Assembly: GCA_050874665.1 (NCBI GenBank)
Contig: JBNMLC010000010.1
Location: 1 to 64,000, forward strand
DNA length: 64,000 nt
Direction of reading: 5' to 3'
Source: RUG11237 sp050874665
GTDB taxonomy: Bacteria > Bacillota > Clostridia > Lachnospirales > Lachnospiraceae
Positions 24,331 through 33,899 of this stretch are shown here, in pieces. The position numbers were made by a program, and so were the translations under genes. Within the stretch, counting starts at the first letter, position 1. Every line of letters starts with the position of its first letter. The notes under the pieces are model-generated. The model ran no database searches. It saw nothing but the letters and a program-made list of their open reading frames with translations, and was not told where the DNA came from.

Positions 24331-25647
24331 TTATTTTTTACGGTTTGCAAGAACCATTTTTCTCATAGACTTAATAGACTGTGTAAGCGGTCTTTTTGCC
24401 GGACAGATAAAACTGCAGCATCCACATTCACAGCATTCCATTCCATTATTTTTTACAAACTTTTCTTCTTCTGAATGCTCTGCATAATCAGCTAATCTGG
24501 CAGGAACGATACGTCCCGGACACACTTCGACACATTTACCACAATTAATGCATGCCGTAGGCTCATATTTTGCCACCTCGTCTTCTGTAAGACACAATAA
24601 TGCAGAAGATGTCTTTGTTACCGGAATCTGAATATCAAAGATAGCAAACCCCATCATCGGGCCACCGGAAATCATTTTCGCAGGCTCTTTTTTAAACCCT
24701 CCGGCCTCTTCAATCAGTTCCGCATAGTTGGTACCAACACGCACAATAAAATTTCTAGGATCTGCAATGGCATCTCCAGTCACTGTTACAATTCTGTGCA
24801 TTAAAGGTTTTCCCTCTACTACTGCGTGGTAGACTGCCACAATCGTATCTACATTATTCACCACACAGCCGGCATCTGCCGGAAGCATTTTAGAATTGAT
24901 TTTTCGTCCGGTAGACGCATAAATCAACTGGCGTTCCGCCCCCTGCGGATACTTCGTTTTCAATGGTTTTACAGTAATTCGTTCTTCCTTTTCCGTAAGT
25001 TTCTCTAATAGTTCAATACAATCCCTCTTATTGTCCTCAACAGCCAGAATTCCTTTGGCATTGTCAAAGAGTCTTAAAATGATTTTCAGACCCTCTACTA
25101 ATTTTTCCGGTTCTTCCAGCATTCTGCGATAATCAGATGTCAAATAAGGCTCACATTCAGCACAGTTTGCCACCACATAATCAATCTTTTCCGGTTCCTT
25201 CGGAGAAAGTTTTACATGTGTAGGGAATCCTGCACCGCCCATACCCACAATTCCGGCTTCCTTGATGATTTCTCTGATTTCATCTTTTGTAAGTTCTGTA
25301 TAAGGTTTGTGCTTAGGATATTCAACGGTTTCATATTTTCCATCGTTTTCGATTACGATAGACATCACATTGTCCCCCACCATCACTCTCCTTGGCTCAA
25401 TTGCCTTCACAGTTCCTGACACACTGGCATAAATTGGTGCAGACACAAATCCCCCTGCTTCGGCTATTTTTTGTCCTTCCAGCACATGTTGCCCCTTTTC
25501 TACAATTGGTGTCGCCGGTGCCCCAATATGCTGGGATAACGGATAGATTAAGTCACCCTTTGGAAGAATTTCCTTGATTGGTTTATCCTTGGATAAATTC
25601 TTTCCATCATACGGGTGTATTCCGCCTTTAAATGTTGATAATCCCAT
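24331..25647 (-). CDS. rnfC: Rnf complex subunit C (NADH-binding)
   Basis: This 438-residue peripheral subunit exchanges electrons with NAD. It has the N-terminal GGIHPYDGK, the nucleotide and FMN region GIVGMGGAGFPTHVKL and VANCAECEPYLTSDYR, and two C-terminal cluster motifs (CINCGKCVEVCP, CCECGCCSFICP). First gene of rnfCDGEAB-apbE. The Rnf complex couples ferredoxin:NAD electron flow to export of sodium ions or protons and is the main respiratory energy source of many Clostridia. Confidence 0.96.
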   Translation of the reverse strand: MGLSTFKGGIHPYDGKNLSKDKPIKEILPKGDLIYPLSQHIGAPATPIVEKGQHVLEGQKIAEAGGFVSAPIYASVSGTVKAIEPRRVMVGDNVMSIVIENDGKYETVEYPKHKPYTELTKDEIREIIKEAGIVGMGGAGFPTHVKLSPKEPEKIDYVVANCAECEPYLTSDYRRMLEEPEKLVEGLKIILRLFDNAKGILAVEDNKRDCIELLEKLTEKEERITVKPLKTKYPQGAERQLIYASTGRKINSKMLPADAGCVVNNVDTIVAVYHAVVEGKPLMHRIVTVTGDAIADPRNFIVRVGTNYAELIEEAGGFKKEPAKMISGGPMMGFAIFDIQIPVTKTSSALLCLTEDEVAKYEPTACINCGKCVEVCPGRIVPARLADYAEHSEEEKFVKNNGMECCECGCCSFICPAKRPLTQSIKSMRKMVLANRKK

Positions 25648-25808
25648 GTTCTAACCTTCTTTCTGTATATTATCCTTCAACTGTATAGACATCTCTATTG
25701 TACTATTTTTTTCAATAAATTACTACATTTGTTCCCCAAAAAAAACTATAAAATTACAAAAAAATGTTTTATACTAAAGTAAGAAAACATTTTAAGAGGA
25801 GTGACCAT

Positions 25809-26906
25809 ATGAAGATAATTACAACGCCTTCTACTTACCCTATACCGGATTTTCTAAAGGAACATTTTAATTTATCCAAGCTTTTATTTTTTGATATAGA
25901 AACTACAGGATTTTCCGCAAAAGCTTCTTCTTTATACTTAATCGGATGTCTGTATTTTGAAAATGAGCAGCCGATAATCCGACAGTGGTTCGCTGAAACT
26001 ATCCATGAAGAATTAACTTTGCTTTCTGCTTTTTTTGATTTCATGAAAAATTATGATACTCTGATTCATTATAATGGCGCAGGCTTTGATATTCCTTACC
26101 TTTCGCAAAAATGCAGTCACTATCATCTGCCTTATGATTTTGATGCAATAGAGAGCATTGACTTATACAAGATTCTTTCTCCTGTAAAATCCATGCTGAA
26201 ATTAGAAAATTTAAAACAAAAAACAATAGAAACCTACTTAGGAATCCAACGTGATGACCTTTACAACGGTGGAGAACTAATCCGTGTTTATCAAAACTTT
26301 CTATCCACGCCCTCAAAAGAGGCACAACAGCTTTTACTTCTTCATAATCACGACGACATGAATGGACTGTTTCAGCTTTCTTCCATGCTGGCCTTTCGTG
26401 ATTTCACAGCCTCAAATTATACGTTTCACAGTTATGAAATATCTGATTATAAATCATATCACGGAACAGAAGGAAAAGAAGTTATTTTCCACTTTACACT
26501 CTCCTCACCTTTACCTAAAAGAGTCAGTTTTTCAAAACAGGATTTCTTTTTAAGTGTTACTAAAAATAAATGCAGTCTTCGTATGAAAGCCTACACTGGC
26601 GAATTGAAATATTTTTATTCAGATTATAAAAACTACTATTATCTTCCTGCTGAGGACACTGCAATCCACAAAAGTGTTGCTTTTTATGTAGATAAAAATT
26701 TCCGTACACGCGCAAAAGCAGCCAACTGTTACAGCCGAAAAACAGGAATTTTTCTTCCTCAGTTCAAAGAAATCATTTCTCCCTACTTTAAAATTGATTA
26801 TTTTGATAAAATCCTATATTTTGAAGCCTGTGAAAGCAATTTGAACGATTCTTCCAAAATGAACTCTTATATAGAGCATATCTTAAACTATATGTTAAAA
26901 TCATAA
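25809..26906 (+). CDS. YprB-like ribonuclease H-fold exonuclease
   Basis: This protein of about 365 residues has an RNase H-like 3'-5' exonuclease domain of the YprB type in residues 1-190. Acidic residues of a DEDD active site are visible in LLFFDIETTGF, HYNGAGFDIPYL and LLHNHDDMNGL. The remaining 170 residues are unassigned. ATG 25809 is preferred because GAGGAGTGACCAT precedes it and the upstream codons are unlike the family. The gene is monocistronic and divergent from rnfC. Its substrate is unknown. Confidence 0.78.
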   Translation: MKIITTPSTYPIPDFLKEHFNLSKLLFFDIETTGFSAKASSLYLIGCLYFENEQPIIRQWFAETIHEELTLLSAFFDFMKNYDTLIHYNGAGFDIPYLSQKCSHYHLPYDFDAIESIDLYKILSPVKSMLKLENLKQKTIETYLGIQRDDLYNGGELIRVYQNFLSTPSKEAQQLLLLHNHDDMNGLFQLSSMLAFRDFTASNYTFHSYEISDYKSYHGTEGKEVIFHFTLSSPLPKRVSFSKQDFFLSVTKNKCSLRMKAYTGELKYFYSDYKNYYYLPAEDTAIHKSVAFYVDKNFRTRAKAANCYSRKTGIFLPQFKEIISPYFKIDYFDKILYFEACESNLNDSSKMNSYIEHILNYMLKS

Positions 26907-26914
26907 ACGACAAC

Positions 26915-26941
26915 AAAAAAGCACGCATATAGCGTGCTTTT
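26915..26941. terminator. Bidirectional terminator between exonuclease and cheR
   Basis: AGCACGC pairs with GCGTGCT across a 5-base loop. A-run and T-run flanks make it work on both strands between these convergent genes. Confidence 0.85.
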
Positions 26942-26946
26942 CGTTA

Positions 26947-27726
26947 TTAATTAGACTTCTGATAGAAAAATGATTTATATCTGTCATAATTTAATTCTTT
27001 GTAATTCATAATTTGCTCCGTACTTCCAATGAATAGAAGGCCTTTGCTACTTAACGCCTGATTAAACATCTTATAAATGTCCTGTTTTGCTTCTTCTGTA
27101 AAATAAATCAAAACATTACGACATACAATCAGATGACAATCCGACGGATAGGAATCTTTCAGCAAATTGTGCTCTTTAAATTCCACACGGCTCTTAATCT
27201 CATTTGAAATCTGATATGACATACCAAGCTTAGTAAAGTATTTTTGTTTCAAATCACTTGGAACATTTGCAATACTCTTCTCATTGTATAAACCAACCTT
27301 TGCTTTTGCAATGACCTGCTTATCAATGTCCGTTGCAATAATTTTAATATTACTTAACGGAAGATGTCTTGATAATGCCATAACTAATGAATACGGTTCA
27401 TCTCCTGTCGAACACGCAGCACTCCAGATTTTCAGATTTTTACCATATCTACTGATAAGATTTGGAAAAACGTCTTTATCCAGAATTTCCCATTGTTCCG
27501 GATTTCTGTAAAACTCTGATACATTGATTGTTAAATAATTTACAAAGCCCTCAAACAGTTCTTTATCCGTCTGTAGTGCATTCACATAATTATCATAACC
27601 AACAATTCCATTCTTGGCAATCAGCGTATCAATTCTACGCTTCATCTGCTTTTCCTTATAGGAGCTCAGGTCAATCTTTGTCAGATTATAAACACTCTTT
27701 TTGAAGCCTTCGTAGTCCATTGCCAT
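26947..27726 (-). CDS. cheR: CheR-type chemoreceptor glutamate methyltransferase
   Basis: This 259-residue SAM-dependent methyltransferase would methylate glutamates of chemoreceptors. An N-terminal helical domain (1-75) precedes the SAM fold with FYRNPEQW, WSAACSTGDEPYSLVMAL and CRNVLIYFTEEAKQ, all typical CheR motifs. It lies 45 bp after rpsA with no other chemotaxis gene adjacent; the CheY/CheX-like pair at 10.7-12 kb is the only related content in the window. Start 27726 or 27720. Confidence 0.92.
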   Translation of the reverse strand: MAMDYEGFKKSVYNLTKIDLSSYKEKQMKRRIDTLIAKNGIVGYDNYVNALQTDKELFEGFVNYLTINVSEFYRNPEQWEILDKDVFPNLISRYGKNLKIWSAACSTGDEPYSLVMALSRHLPLSNIKIIATDIDKQVIAKAKVGLYNEKSIANVPSDLKQKYFTKLGMSYQISNEIKSRVEFKEHNLLKDSYPSDCHLIVCRNVLIYFTEEAKQDIYKMFNQALSSKGLLFIGSTEQIMNYKELNYDRYKSFFYQKSN

Positions 27727-27771
27727 GTAAAAACCGCCCCTTTGTTTATCCGAATTATCCCAAAAATCAGA

Positions 27772-28854
27772 TTATTCTTCTGTTGCTTCTTCCGGTGTTG
27801 CTTCTGGCTCTAATACTTTCATGCTTAAGCTGATTTTCTTTTCTTCTTCGTTGAAATCTACAACCTTAGCTTCGATTTCCTGACCGATTTTTAAGAAGTC
27901 TGCCGGCTTTTCAACATGAACTCTTGAAATCTGTGATACATGTAATAATGCATCTACACCTGCTTCTAATTCAATAAATGCACCGAAATCTGTCATTCTT
28001 GCAACTTTTCCTTTTACTACAGTGCCAACTGCATATTTTTCAGCGGCATTGTTCCACGGATTTGCTTCTGGGAATTTCATGCTAAGTGCAATCTTATCTC
28101 CAGCAATATCTTTAATTAAAACTTTTACACTTTCTCCAACCTTAAATACTTTCTTTGGATTTTCCACTCTGCCCCAGGACATTTCTGAAATGTGAAGTAA
28201 TCCGTCTGCTCCGCCTAAGTCAATAAATGCACCGAAGTCTGTTACGTTCTTAACAACACCTTCTACTGTATCTCCTACAGAAATCTTTGCAAATAATTCT
28301 TTCTGCTTTTCAGCTTTTTCAGCAACGATTAACTGCTTGCGGTCTCCAATGATTCTTCTTCTCTTTGGATTAAATTCACTAATTACAAATTCAATTTCCT
28401 GATCTGCATATTTTTCTAAATTCTTTTCATAAGTATCTGAAACTAAGCTTGCAGGAATAAATACTCTTGCTTCATCTACAACTACGCTTAAGCCACCATC
28501 TAATACCTGAGCAACTTTTGCTTTTAATACTTCTTTGTTATTGAAAGCTTCTTCTAATCTTTCGTTTGCCTTATCAGCTGCAAGACGTTTGTAAGTTAAA
28601 AGTACCTGACCTTCTCCGTCGTTTACTTTTAAAACCTTAGCTTCCATCTTTTCGCCAACCTGAACCATAGTGGTCAAGTCAACATTAGGTGTGTTTGTGT
28701 ACTCGTTTCTTGTAATAATACCGTCTGCTTTGTAACCTATATTTAAGATGATTTCATCTTCTTTTACGCTTATTACAGTTCCTTCCACTTTTTCTCCAGT
28801 TCTGATTGTCTTATCGAACTCCTCTAACATTTCTCCAAAACTTAATTCTGACAT
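27772..28854 (-). CDS. rpsA: S1 RNA-binding-domain protein (ribosomal protein S1-like)
   Basis: This 360-residue protein is made of four S1 domains at about 16-75, 100-165, 185-255 and 270-340. Repeats three and four (VTDFGAFIDLGGADGLLHIS, MTDFGAFIELEAGVDALLHV) are the most canonical. Clostridial S1 proteins have four domains against six in E. coli. Its ATG lies inside the ispH end (13-bp overlap), an arrangement common in Clostridia, where the two can be fused. The role is probably mRNA binding during translation. Confidence 0.9.
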   Translation of the reverse strand: MSELSFGEMLEEFDKTIRTGEKVEGTVISVKEDEIILNIGYKADGIITRNEYTNTPNVDLTTMVQVGEKMEAKVLKVNDGEGQVLLTYKRLAADKANERLEEAFNNKEVLKAKVAQVLDGGLSVVVDEARVFIPASLVSDTYEKNLEKYADQEIEFVISEFNPKRRRIIGDRKQLIVAEKAEKQKELFAKISVGDTVEGVVKNVTDFGAFIDLGGADGLLHISEMSWGRVENPKKVFKVGESVKVLIKDIAGDKIALSMKFPEANPWNNAAEKYAVGTVVKGKVARMTDFGAFIELEAGVDALLHVSQISRVHVEKPADFLKIGQEIEAKVVDFNEEEKKISLSMKVLEPEATPEEATEE

Positions 28855-29684
28855 TTACATTGAACCTCCTCAATAATATTCTTTGGGGTGGATGCCCCTG
28901 CGGTAATACCTACGCTGCCAACTGTCTTTAGTCTGTCAAAATCTAAATCAACAAGTGTCTGTATATAGTAAGTATTTTCACATTCTTTTTTACATATTTC
29001 AAATAACTTTTGCGTATTCGAACTGTGTCTGCCCCCGATTACAATCATGGCATCCACATTCTTTGCAATTTCCTTTGCCTCCTGCTGGCGTTCTTCTGTT
29101 GCATTGCAAATCGTATTTAAAACAATTATATCATACCTCTTTTTCGAAATAATTTCAACTAATTCTTGAAATTTATTGTAATTAAATGTCGTTTGAGATA
29201 CAATACATAACTTTTTTTCCACCGGAACGTCAAATTTCATGGCTTCCTCGACTGTATTTATCACATATGCCTCTGAATTACTCCAGCCTCGGATTCCGGC
29301 CACTTCCGGGTGCTTTTCATTTCCTATAATTAAAATAGTATTTCCCTTTGTGCTCTCTTCTTCCACAATTTTGTGAATTTTTCTGACAAACGGACAGGTT
29401 GCATCTACATATTCAAGTTTTTGCCGTTTTATGTTTTCATATACATGTTTCGGCACACCATGAGAACGAATAATTACAGTTCCATCTTTCACCAGCTCTA
29501 AATCTTCCTCGGATTCTAATACCTGTACACCTTTTTCTTCTAAATCTTTTACAACTTCTTCATTGTGAATAATCGGACCCAGTGTATATATCTTTTTCCC
29601 GGTTCCCACCTGTTCATATACTGTATCGACGGCTCTTTTCACACCAAAACAAAAGCCTGCATTTTTCGCCAGTTTTACTTCCAT
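28842..29684 (-). CDS. ispH: 4-hydroxy-3-methylbut-2-enyl diphosphate reductase
   Basis: This 280-residue 4Fe-4S enzyme performs the last step of the MEP isoprenoid pathway, giving IPP and DMAPP. The three cluster cysteines are in AGFCFGVKRA, DATCPFVRKIH and LNTICNATEERQ; the His of RSHGVPKHVY and ASTPKNIIEEV near the end also fit. It lies 18 bp after cmk and overlaps rpsA. Confidence 0.96.
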   Translation of the reverse strand: MEVKLAKNAGFCFGVKRAVDTVYEQVGTGKKIYTLGPIIHNEEVVKDLEEKGVQVLESEEDLELVKDGTVIIRSHGVPKHVYENIKRQKLEYVDATCPFVRKIHKIVEEESTKGNTILIIGNEKHPEVAGIRGWSNSEAYVINTVEEAMKFDVPVEKKLCIVSQTTFNYNKFQELVEIISKKRYDIIVLNTICNATEERQQEAKEIAKNVDAMIVIGGRHSSNTQKLFEICKKECENTYYIQTLVDLDFDRLKTVGSVGITAGASTPKNIIEEVQCKCQN

Positions 29685-29702
29685 GTGTCGCTCCTATTCT
29701 TC

Positions 29703-30374
29703 TTAAAGCTTGATTTTCTGTTTAAAAAGCTGAATAATATGTTCTGCCACCTCGTCTGCATTCATATTAGATGAATCGACAAGTATTGCATCCTCAGCCT
29801 GCATCAAAGGAGAATTTTCTCTGTGCATATCCCGGTAATCTCTCTCCACGATATCTTTTTCTATTGTTTCTATATCACAGGCAACATTTTTTTCCTGCAA
29901 TTCTTTATAGCGGCGCTCTGCGCGTGTTCTTGCACTGGCAGTGAGATATACTTTTAGCTGAGCATTCGGAAGAACCTTCGTTCCAATATCTCTGCCGTCC
30001 ATAATCACGTCCGCTTTTTTGGCTAATTGCTGTTGTAATTCCACCATTTTTTTTCGTACATTACCATTGACAGAGGTTGCCGATGCCATATTTCCAACTT
30101 CTTCTGTTCGAATCAGACCATTTACATTTTCGCCATTTAAAATTACCTGCTGTTCCCCATCTTTATATTCAATTGTAATGTCTGCATTTTTACATTCTTC
30201 GCTTATCTTTTCTTCCTCTTCCGGTTTTATCTTTGCTCTTAAAAAAAACAATGCCATGGCACGATACATAGCACCTGTGTCCACATAAATATAAGATAAT
30301 TCCTTTGCGATTTTTTTTGCGATGGTACTTTTTCCCGCACCTGCAGGTCCATCAATTGCAATACTGTATGCCAT
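29703..30374 (-). CDS. cmk: Cytidylate kinase
   Basis: This 223-residue kinase phosphorylates CMP and dCMP. The P-loop is in AIDGPAGAGKSTIAKKIAKE, followed by YVDTGAMYRA and DGRDIGTKVLP. The frame is open to 30428, but AAAGGAGAAAGAGA before ATG 30374 gives the normal MAYSIAIDGP start. It is 16 bp after the HI0933-like gene and 18 bp before ispH. Confidence 0.95.
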   Translation of the reverse strand: MAYSIAIDGPAGAGKSTIAKKIAKELSYIYVDTGAMYRAMALFFLRAKIKPEEEEKISEECKNADITIEYKDGEQQVILNGENVNGLIRTEEVGNMASATSVNGNVRKKMVELQQQLAKKADVIMDGRDIGTKVLPNAQLKVYLTASARTRAERRYKELQEKNVACDIETIEKDIVERDYRDMHRENSPLMQAEDAILVDSSNMNADEVAEHIIQLFKQKIKL

Positions 30375-30390
30375 TCTCTTTCTCCTTTTT

Positions 30391-31644
30391 CTATCTAAAT
30401 TCCACAACGCTATCTGCGGAAGCGGCACGCGCCGCCGCCATAGCCGTAGACCAGGCTATCTGCAAATTAAATCCGCCAGTAAGTGCATCCACATCAAGTA
30501 CTTCTCCGGCAAAATATAAATTTTTTATAATTTTAGATTCCATTGTAGACGGATTGATTTCTTTTACATCTACGCCGCCTCTGGTAATAATTGCTTCGTC
30601 ATATCCTCTGACACCGGTTATTGTCATAGATAATCCTTTCATCAATTCCAACAGCCTTCTACGCTCTTTTTTATTGATTTCATTTACTTTCTTTTCCGGT
30701 GGAATACCACTTAATTCAATTATAACCGGTATCATCTTAGAGGGCAGTAAATTCCCCAATACATTTTTAAATTGTTTGTTTTTATCTTGTTCAAAATCAC
30801 GAAGAATCCTATCATCTAGTTGTTCGTGAGACAATGCCGGTTTTAAATCAATCTGTAATTTCAGAGGTTCTCTCTTTAACTCATCAAGGATTACGCTGCT
30901 GGCACTTAGAATCAAAGGGCCGCTTACGCCATAATGAGTAAACAGCATTTCCCCAAATTCTTCATACAGTACCTTTTTTTTATTTTTAATGGTAACTCTT
31001 ACATTACGCAAAGAAAGTCCCTGTAATCTTAAAACCCATTCTTCCTTGACTGTCATGGGAACCAATGCCGGAGACAACTCTGTCACCTTGTGGCCTAAAT
31101 TTTTTGCAAAGCGGAAACCATCACCCGTAGAGCCTGTAAGCTGATAGGACAGACCACCCGTTGCGATAATTACCGCATCTGCCATATCCTTTCTGCCATC
31201 TTCTAATATAACACCTTTCACTACGCCTTCCTGTGCTATCATATTTTTCACCTTTTCTTTAAGGTAAATTGTAACTCCTTGCTGTTTTAGTTCCCTCTCT
31301 AATGCTTTTATCACGTCCGAGGAATGGTCTGAAGTTGGAAATACCCTGTTTCCCCGCTCAATCTTTGTAGGCATTCCTAAATCCTCAAAAAAGCCAATTG
31401 TTTCCCAATTGTTAAAATTCTGAAATGCACTATAGAGAAATTTATGATTTTTCATTACACTTTTCTGCAAATCCTCCATATCACAGGCATTTGTCAGATT
31501 GCATCGCCCTTTTCCTGTAATAAAAAGCTTTCTTCCAAGTTTTTCGTTTTTTTCGTACAGAGTAACCAACGCACCATTTCTGGCCGCTTCTATAGCAGCA
31601 AGCATTCCGGCTGCTCCACCGCCAATTACAATAATTTTTTTCAT
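30391..31644 (-). CDS. HI0933/YhiN-family FAD flavoprotein
   Basis: This 417-residue flavoprotein has the N-terminal dinucleotide motif VIGGGAAGMLAAIEAARNG, then GRKLFITGKGRCNLTN, VIIATGGLSYQLTGSTGDGF and a C-terminal YFAGEVLDVDALTGGFNLQ, all conserved in the family. The physiological reaction is not settled; annotations such as BaiN rest on one case. It overlaps the rpiR stop by four bases (ATGA) and precedes cmk. Confidence 0.9.
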   Translation of the reverse strand: MKKIIVIGGGAAGMLAAIEAARNGALVTLYEKNEKLGRKLFITGKGRCNLTNACDMEDLQKSVMKNHKFLYSAFQNFNNWETIGFFEDLGMPTKIERGNRVFPTSDHSSDVIKALERELKQQGVTIYLKEKVKNMIAQEGVVKGVILEDGRKDMADAVIIATGGLSYQLTGSTGDGFRFAKNLGHKVTELSPALVPMTVKEEWVLRLQGLSLRNVRVTIKNKKKVLYEEFGEMLFTHYGVSGPLILSASSVILDELKREPLKLQIDLKPALSHEQLDDRILRDFEQDKNKQFKNVLGNLLPSKMIPVIIELSGIPPEKKVNEINKKERRRLLELMKGLSMTITGVRGYDEAIITRGGVDVKEINPSTMESKIIKNLYFAGEVLDVDALTGGFNLQIAWSTAMAAARAASADSVVEFR

Positions 31645-32564
31645 GTTTCATTCTCCATATAAGGATCTTTTAATACTATTTTATCTTCTACGAAATTAAT
31701 TTCATCGTTGCTGTATACCTGATATTCATCCCAGATTTTTTCTAATGTTTCCAATGTATTCACAACTTCTTTCTGCTTTTTCATACACAAGGCAACTACC
31801 AAAGCATTGATGACGCTCAACGGGGCCACCAGCGAATCTACAATTGAAGCCATGTCGCTCCTTGCAATCAGATTGCAGGAAGAATACAAATTCATCGGAG
31901 AATGAACGCTATCCGTCAGCGTAATTACTTTTGCATTTCTGTTATTTGCAAATTCCATCGCCTTTAACGTACGCATAGAATATCTTGGAAAACTAATTCC
32001 AATAATAGCATCTTCTTCACCAATCCGAATCATTTGTTCAAAAATTTCACTCGGACTGCTTGTATGAATCAGGCGCACATTATCAAATATCATATTGAGA
32101 TAAAAGCTTAGAAAATTTGCAAGCGGCATACAGCTTCGAATGCCCAGAACATAAATATTTCTAGCATTCATCAATATATCAATGGCTGTTTCAAAAGCGT
32201 TCTCATCTATATTTTCCAAGGTAAGCTTAATCTTTTCTGCATCTGACTGTAACACTGTGCTTAAAATCTCTGACTGGCTAATTCTTCCATATGCTACTTC
32301 CATACGTTGAATGGAATTTAGCCTGTTTCTTACCATTTCCTCCAACGCTTTTTGAAAATCCGGATAACCTTGATATCCTAAATTCATTGCAAAACGTACC
32401 ACAGTGGACTCACTGACAGATACCACTGCACCAAGTTTAGCCGCCGTTAGAAACGCAGCTTTATCATAATTTTCTATGATATAATCCGCCAGCTTTTTTT
32501 GCCCTTTGCTCATTTTTGCATATTTTTCATTTATTTTTTGAATTACTTCATTTGTTTTACCCAA
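31641..32564 (-). CDS. MurR/RpiR-family transcriptional regulator
   Basis: This 307-residue regulator has an N-terminal RpiR helix-turn-helix (about 1-77; GAVVSVSESTVVRFAMNLGY) and a C-terminal SIS domain (about 125-260; IYVLGIRSCMPLANFLSFYL) that senses a phosphosugar. The start is TTG at 32564 with AAGGTG before it. It lies 18 bp after hisIE in a run of housekeeping genes, so its target is not evident; no sugar genes are adjacent. Confidence 0.9.
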   Translation of the reverse strand: MGKTNEVIQKINEKYAKMSKGQKKLADYIIENYDKAAFLTAAKLGAVVSVSESTVVRFAMNLGYQGYPDFQKALEEMVRNRLNSIQRMEVAYGRISQSEILSTVLQSDAEKIKLTLENIDENAFETAIDILMNARNIYVLGIRSCMPLANFLSFYLNMIFDNVRLIHTSSPSEIFEQMIRIGEEDAIIGISFPRYSMRTLKAMEFANNRNAKVITLTDSVHSPMNLYSSCNLIARSDMASIVDSLVAPLSVINALVVALCMKKQKEVVNTLETLEKIWDEYQVYSNDEINFVEDKIVLKDPYMENET

Positions 32565-32582
32565 AATGACACCTTCTACAGA

Positions 32583-33881
32583 TTATCTGTTTGCAAGTTC
32601 CTTCGTGATATCCGACCATGTAACATTTTTTTCTACCATAAGAACCATGACATGATAGAGGAAATCCGAAACCTCATATTTAATTTCTTCCGGATCAGGA
32701 TTTTTCGCAGCAATGACTATTTCAGTTGCTTCTTCTCCTACTTTTTTTAATATTTTGTCAATTCCTTTGTCAAATAAATAGTTTGTATAAGAACCCTCTT
32801 TCGGATTTTCCTTACGATCCGCAATAACCTGATATACTTCCTCGAAAACTTTCAATGGATTACTTACGCTTCCTTCTTTTTCTATCAGCTTATGAAAGAA
32901 ACAAGTTCTGTTTCCTGTATGACAGGCAGCTCCAACTTGGGATACCTTAGCAAGAATCGTATCCAAATCGCAATCCGCAGTTAAGGACTTTACATATTGG
33001 AAATGCCCCGATGTAAGACCTTTTACCCACAATTCCTGTCTGCTTCTACTATAATAAGTCATTCTTCCCGTAGCAACCGTATGTTTGAATGCCTCTTCAT
33101 TCATATATGCCAGCATCAACACCTCGTCCGTAATATAATCCTGCACAATAACCGGAATCATACCATCAGAATTTAATTTAAAGTCTGACCACTGCATGGA
33201 GCTTTCAAACACGCACATAGAGATACCTGCCTCTTTGCATTCTTGTTTTAACTGCATAAAATCTACATCTGCCCCATTGATTTGGTCTGCACAAATTCCA
33301 CTTACATTTTCAATAGCAAGAATGTGTTTTATATCTGCTTCTTTACTAGAGCTCCACACAGGCAATATTGGGAGAAACGTAGCTTCTGCTGCTTCTCGAA
33401 TCAACTTCTCTTCTGCAACCTTCACAAATACAATCTCTTCTGCATATGTTTCAACGAGAAATTTATTATCCGTAATTTCTGCTACATTGTCAATAGAAAC
33501 TGCAATTTTTTCCTTGCCAAAACGCTTTGACACTTCCTCCGTCAAATCAATATTGCTCTGCTTTGCAAAATTTAACATTGCCTTAGTTGCCCCTGCATAC
33601 AGTAGTTTTTTCACGTCCTCTACGCGTTTTACATTACCTCCGGCAATAATAGGTATTTCCACTGCTTTTGCAATTTCCCTTAAAATTCCAATCGCATTTT
33701 CATGTGCCTCATCGGAATCCGAAAAATCAAATACAATTAATTCATCTGCACCCGCATCAGAATAATATTTTGCAAGACTAACAGCATCTCCATCACCTTC
33801 TGTACCTAAATCACCAAATCCGGTCACGGCCATTCCTTCGCGAAGATATATACATGGAACTAACTTTTTCCTATTTTTCAT
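32583..33881 (-). CDS. hisIE: HisF-like domain fused to HisI-HisE
   Basis: A 432-residue three-part protein. Residues 1-210 look like a HisF/HisA TIM barrel (KKLVPCIYLREGMAVTGFGD, then AKYYSDAGADELIVFDF). The catalytic Asp and Lys of HisF (CLD, VVKG) are Tyr and Thr here and the barrel is shortened, so it is probably inactive. Residues about 225-325 are HisI, phosphoribosyl-AMP cyclohydrolase (MTYYSRSRQELWVKG, CDLDTILAKVSQVGAACHTG). Residues about 340-432 are HisE, phosphoribosyl-ATP pyrophosphatase (KKVGEEATEIVIAAK). Steps two and three of histidine synthesis. AAGGAG precedes the ATG. Confidence 0.88.
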   Translation of the reverse strand: MKNRKKLVPCIYLREGMAVTGFGDLGTEGDGDAVSLAKYYSDAGADELIVFDFSDSDEAHENAIGILREIAKAVEIPIIAGGNVKRVEDVKKLLYAGATKAMLNFAKQSNIDLTEEVSKRFGKEKIAVSIDNVAEITDNKFLVETYAEEIVFVKVAEEKLIREAAEATFLPILPVWSSSKEADIKHILAIENVSGICADQINGADVDFMQLKQECKEAGISMCVFESSMQWSDFKLNSDGMIPVIVQDYITDEVLMLAYMNEEAFKHTVATGRMTYYSRSRQELWVKGLTSGHFQYVKSLTADCDLDTILAKVSQVGAACHTGNRTCFFHKLIEKEGSVSNPLKVFEEVYQVIADRKENPKEGSYTNYLFDKGIDKILKKVGEEATEIVIAAKNPDPEEIKYEVSDFLYHVMVLMVEKNVTWSDITKELANR

Positions 33882-33899
33882 TTTGCTATCTCCTTATGC

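Noticed and set aside
30391..31644. Assigning the HI0933-like flavoprotein a bile-acid reductase (BaiN) role
   Set aside because: Family membership is clear but no bai genes are present and the family is ubiquitous; the substrate cannot be read from sequence.
33196..33765. 189-codon plus-strand frame opposite the HisF-like domain
   Set aside because: Antisense shadow of a well-supported histidine gene.
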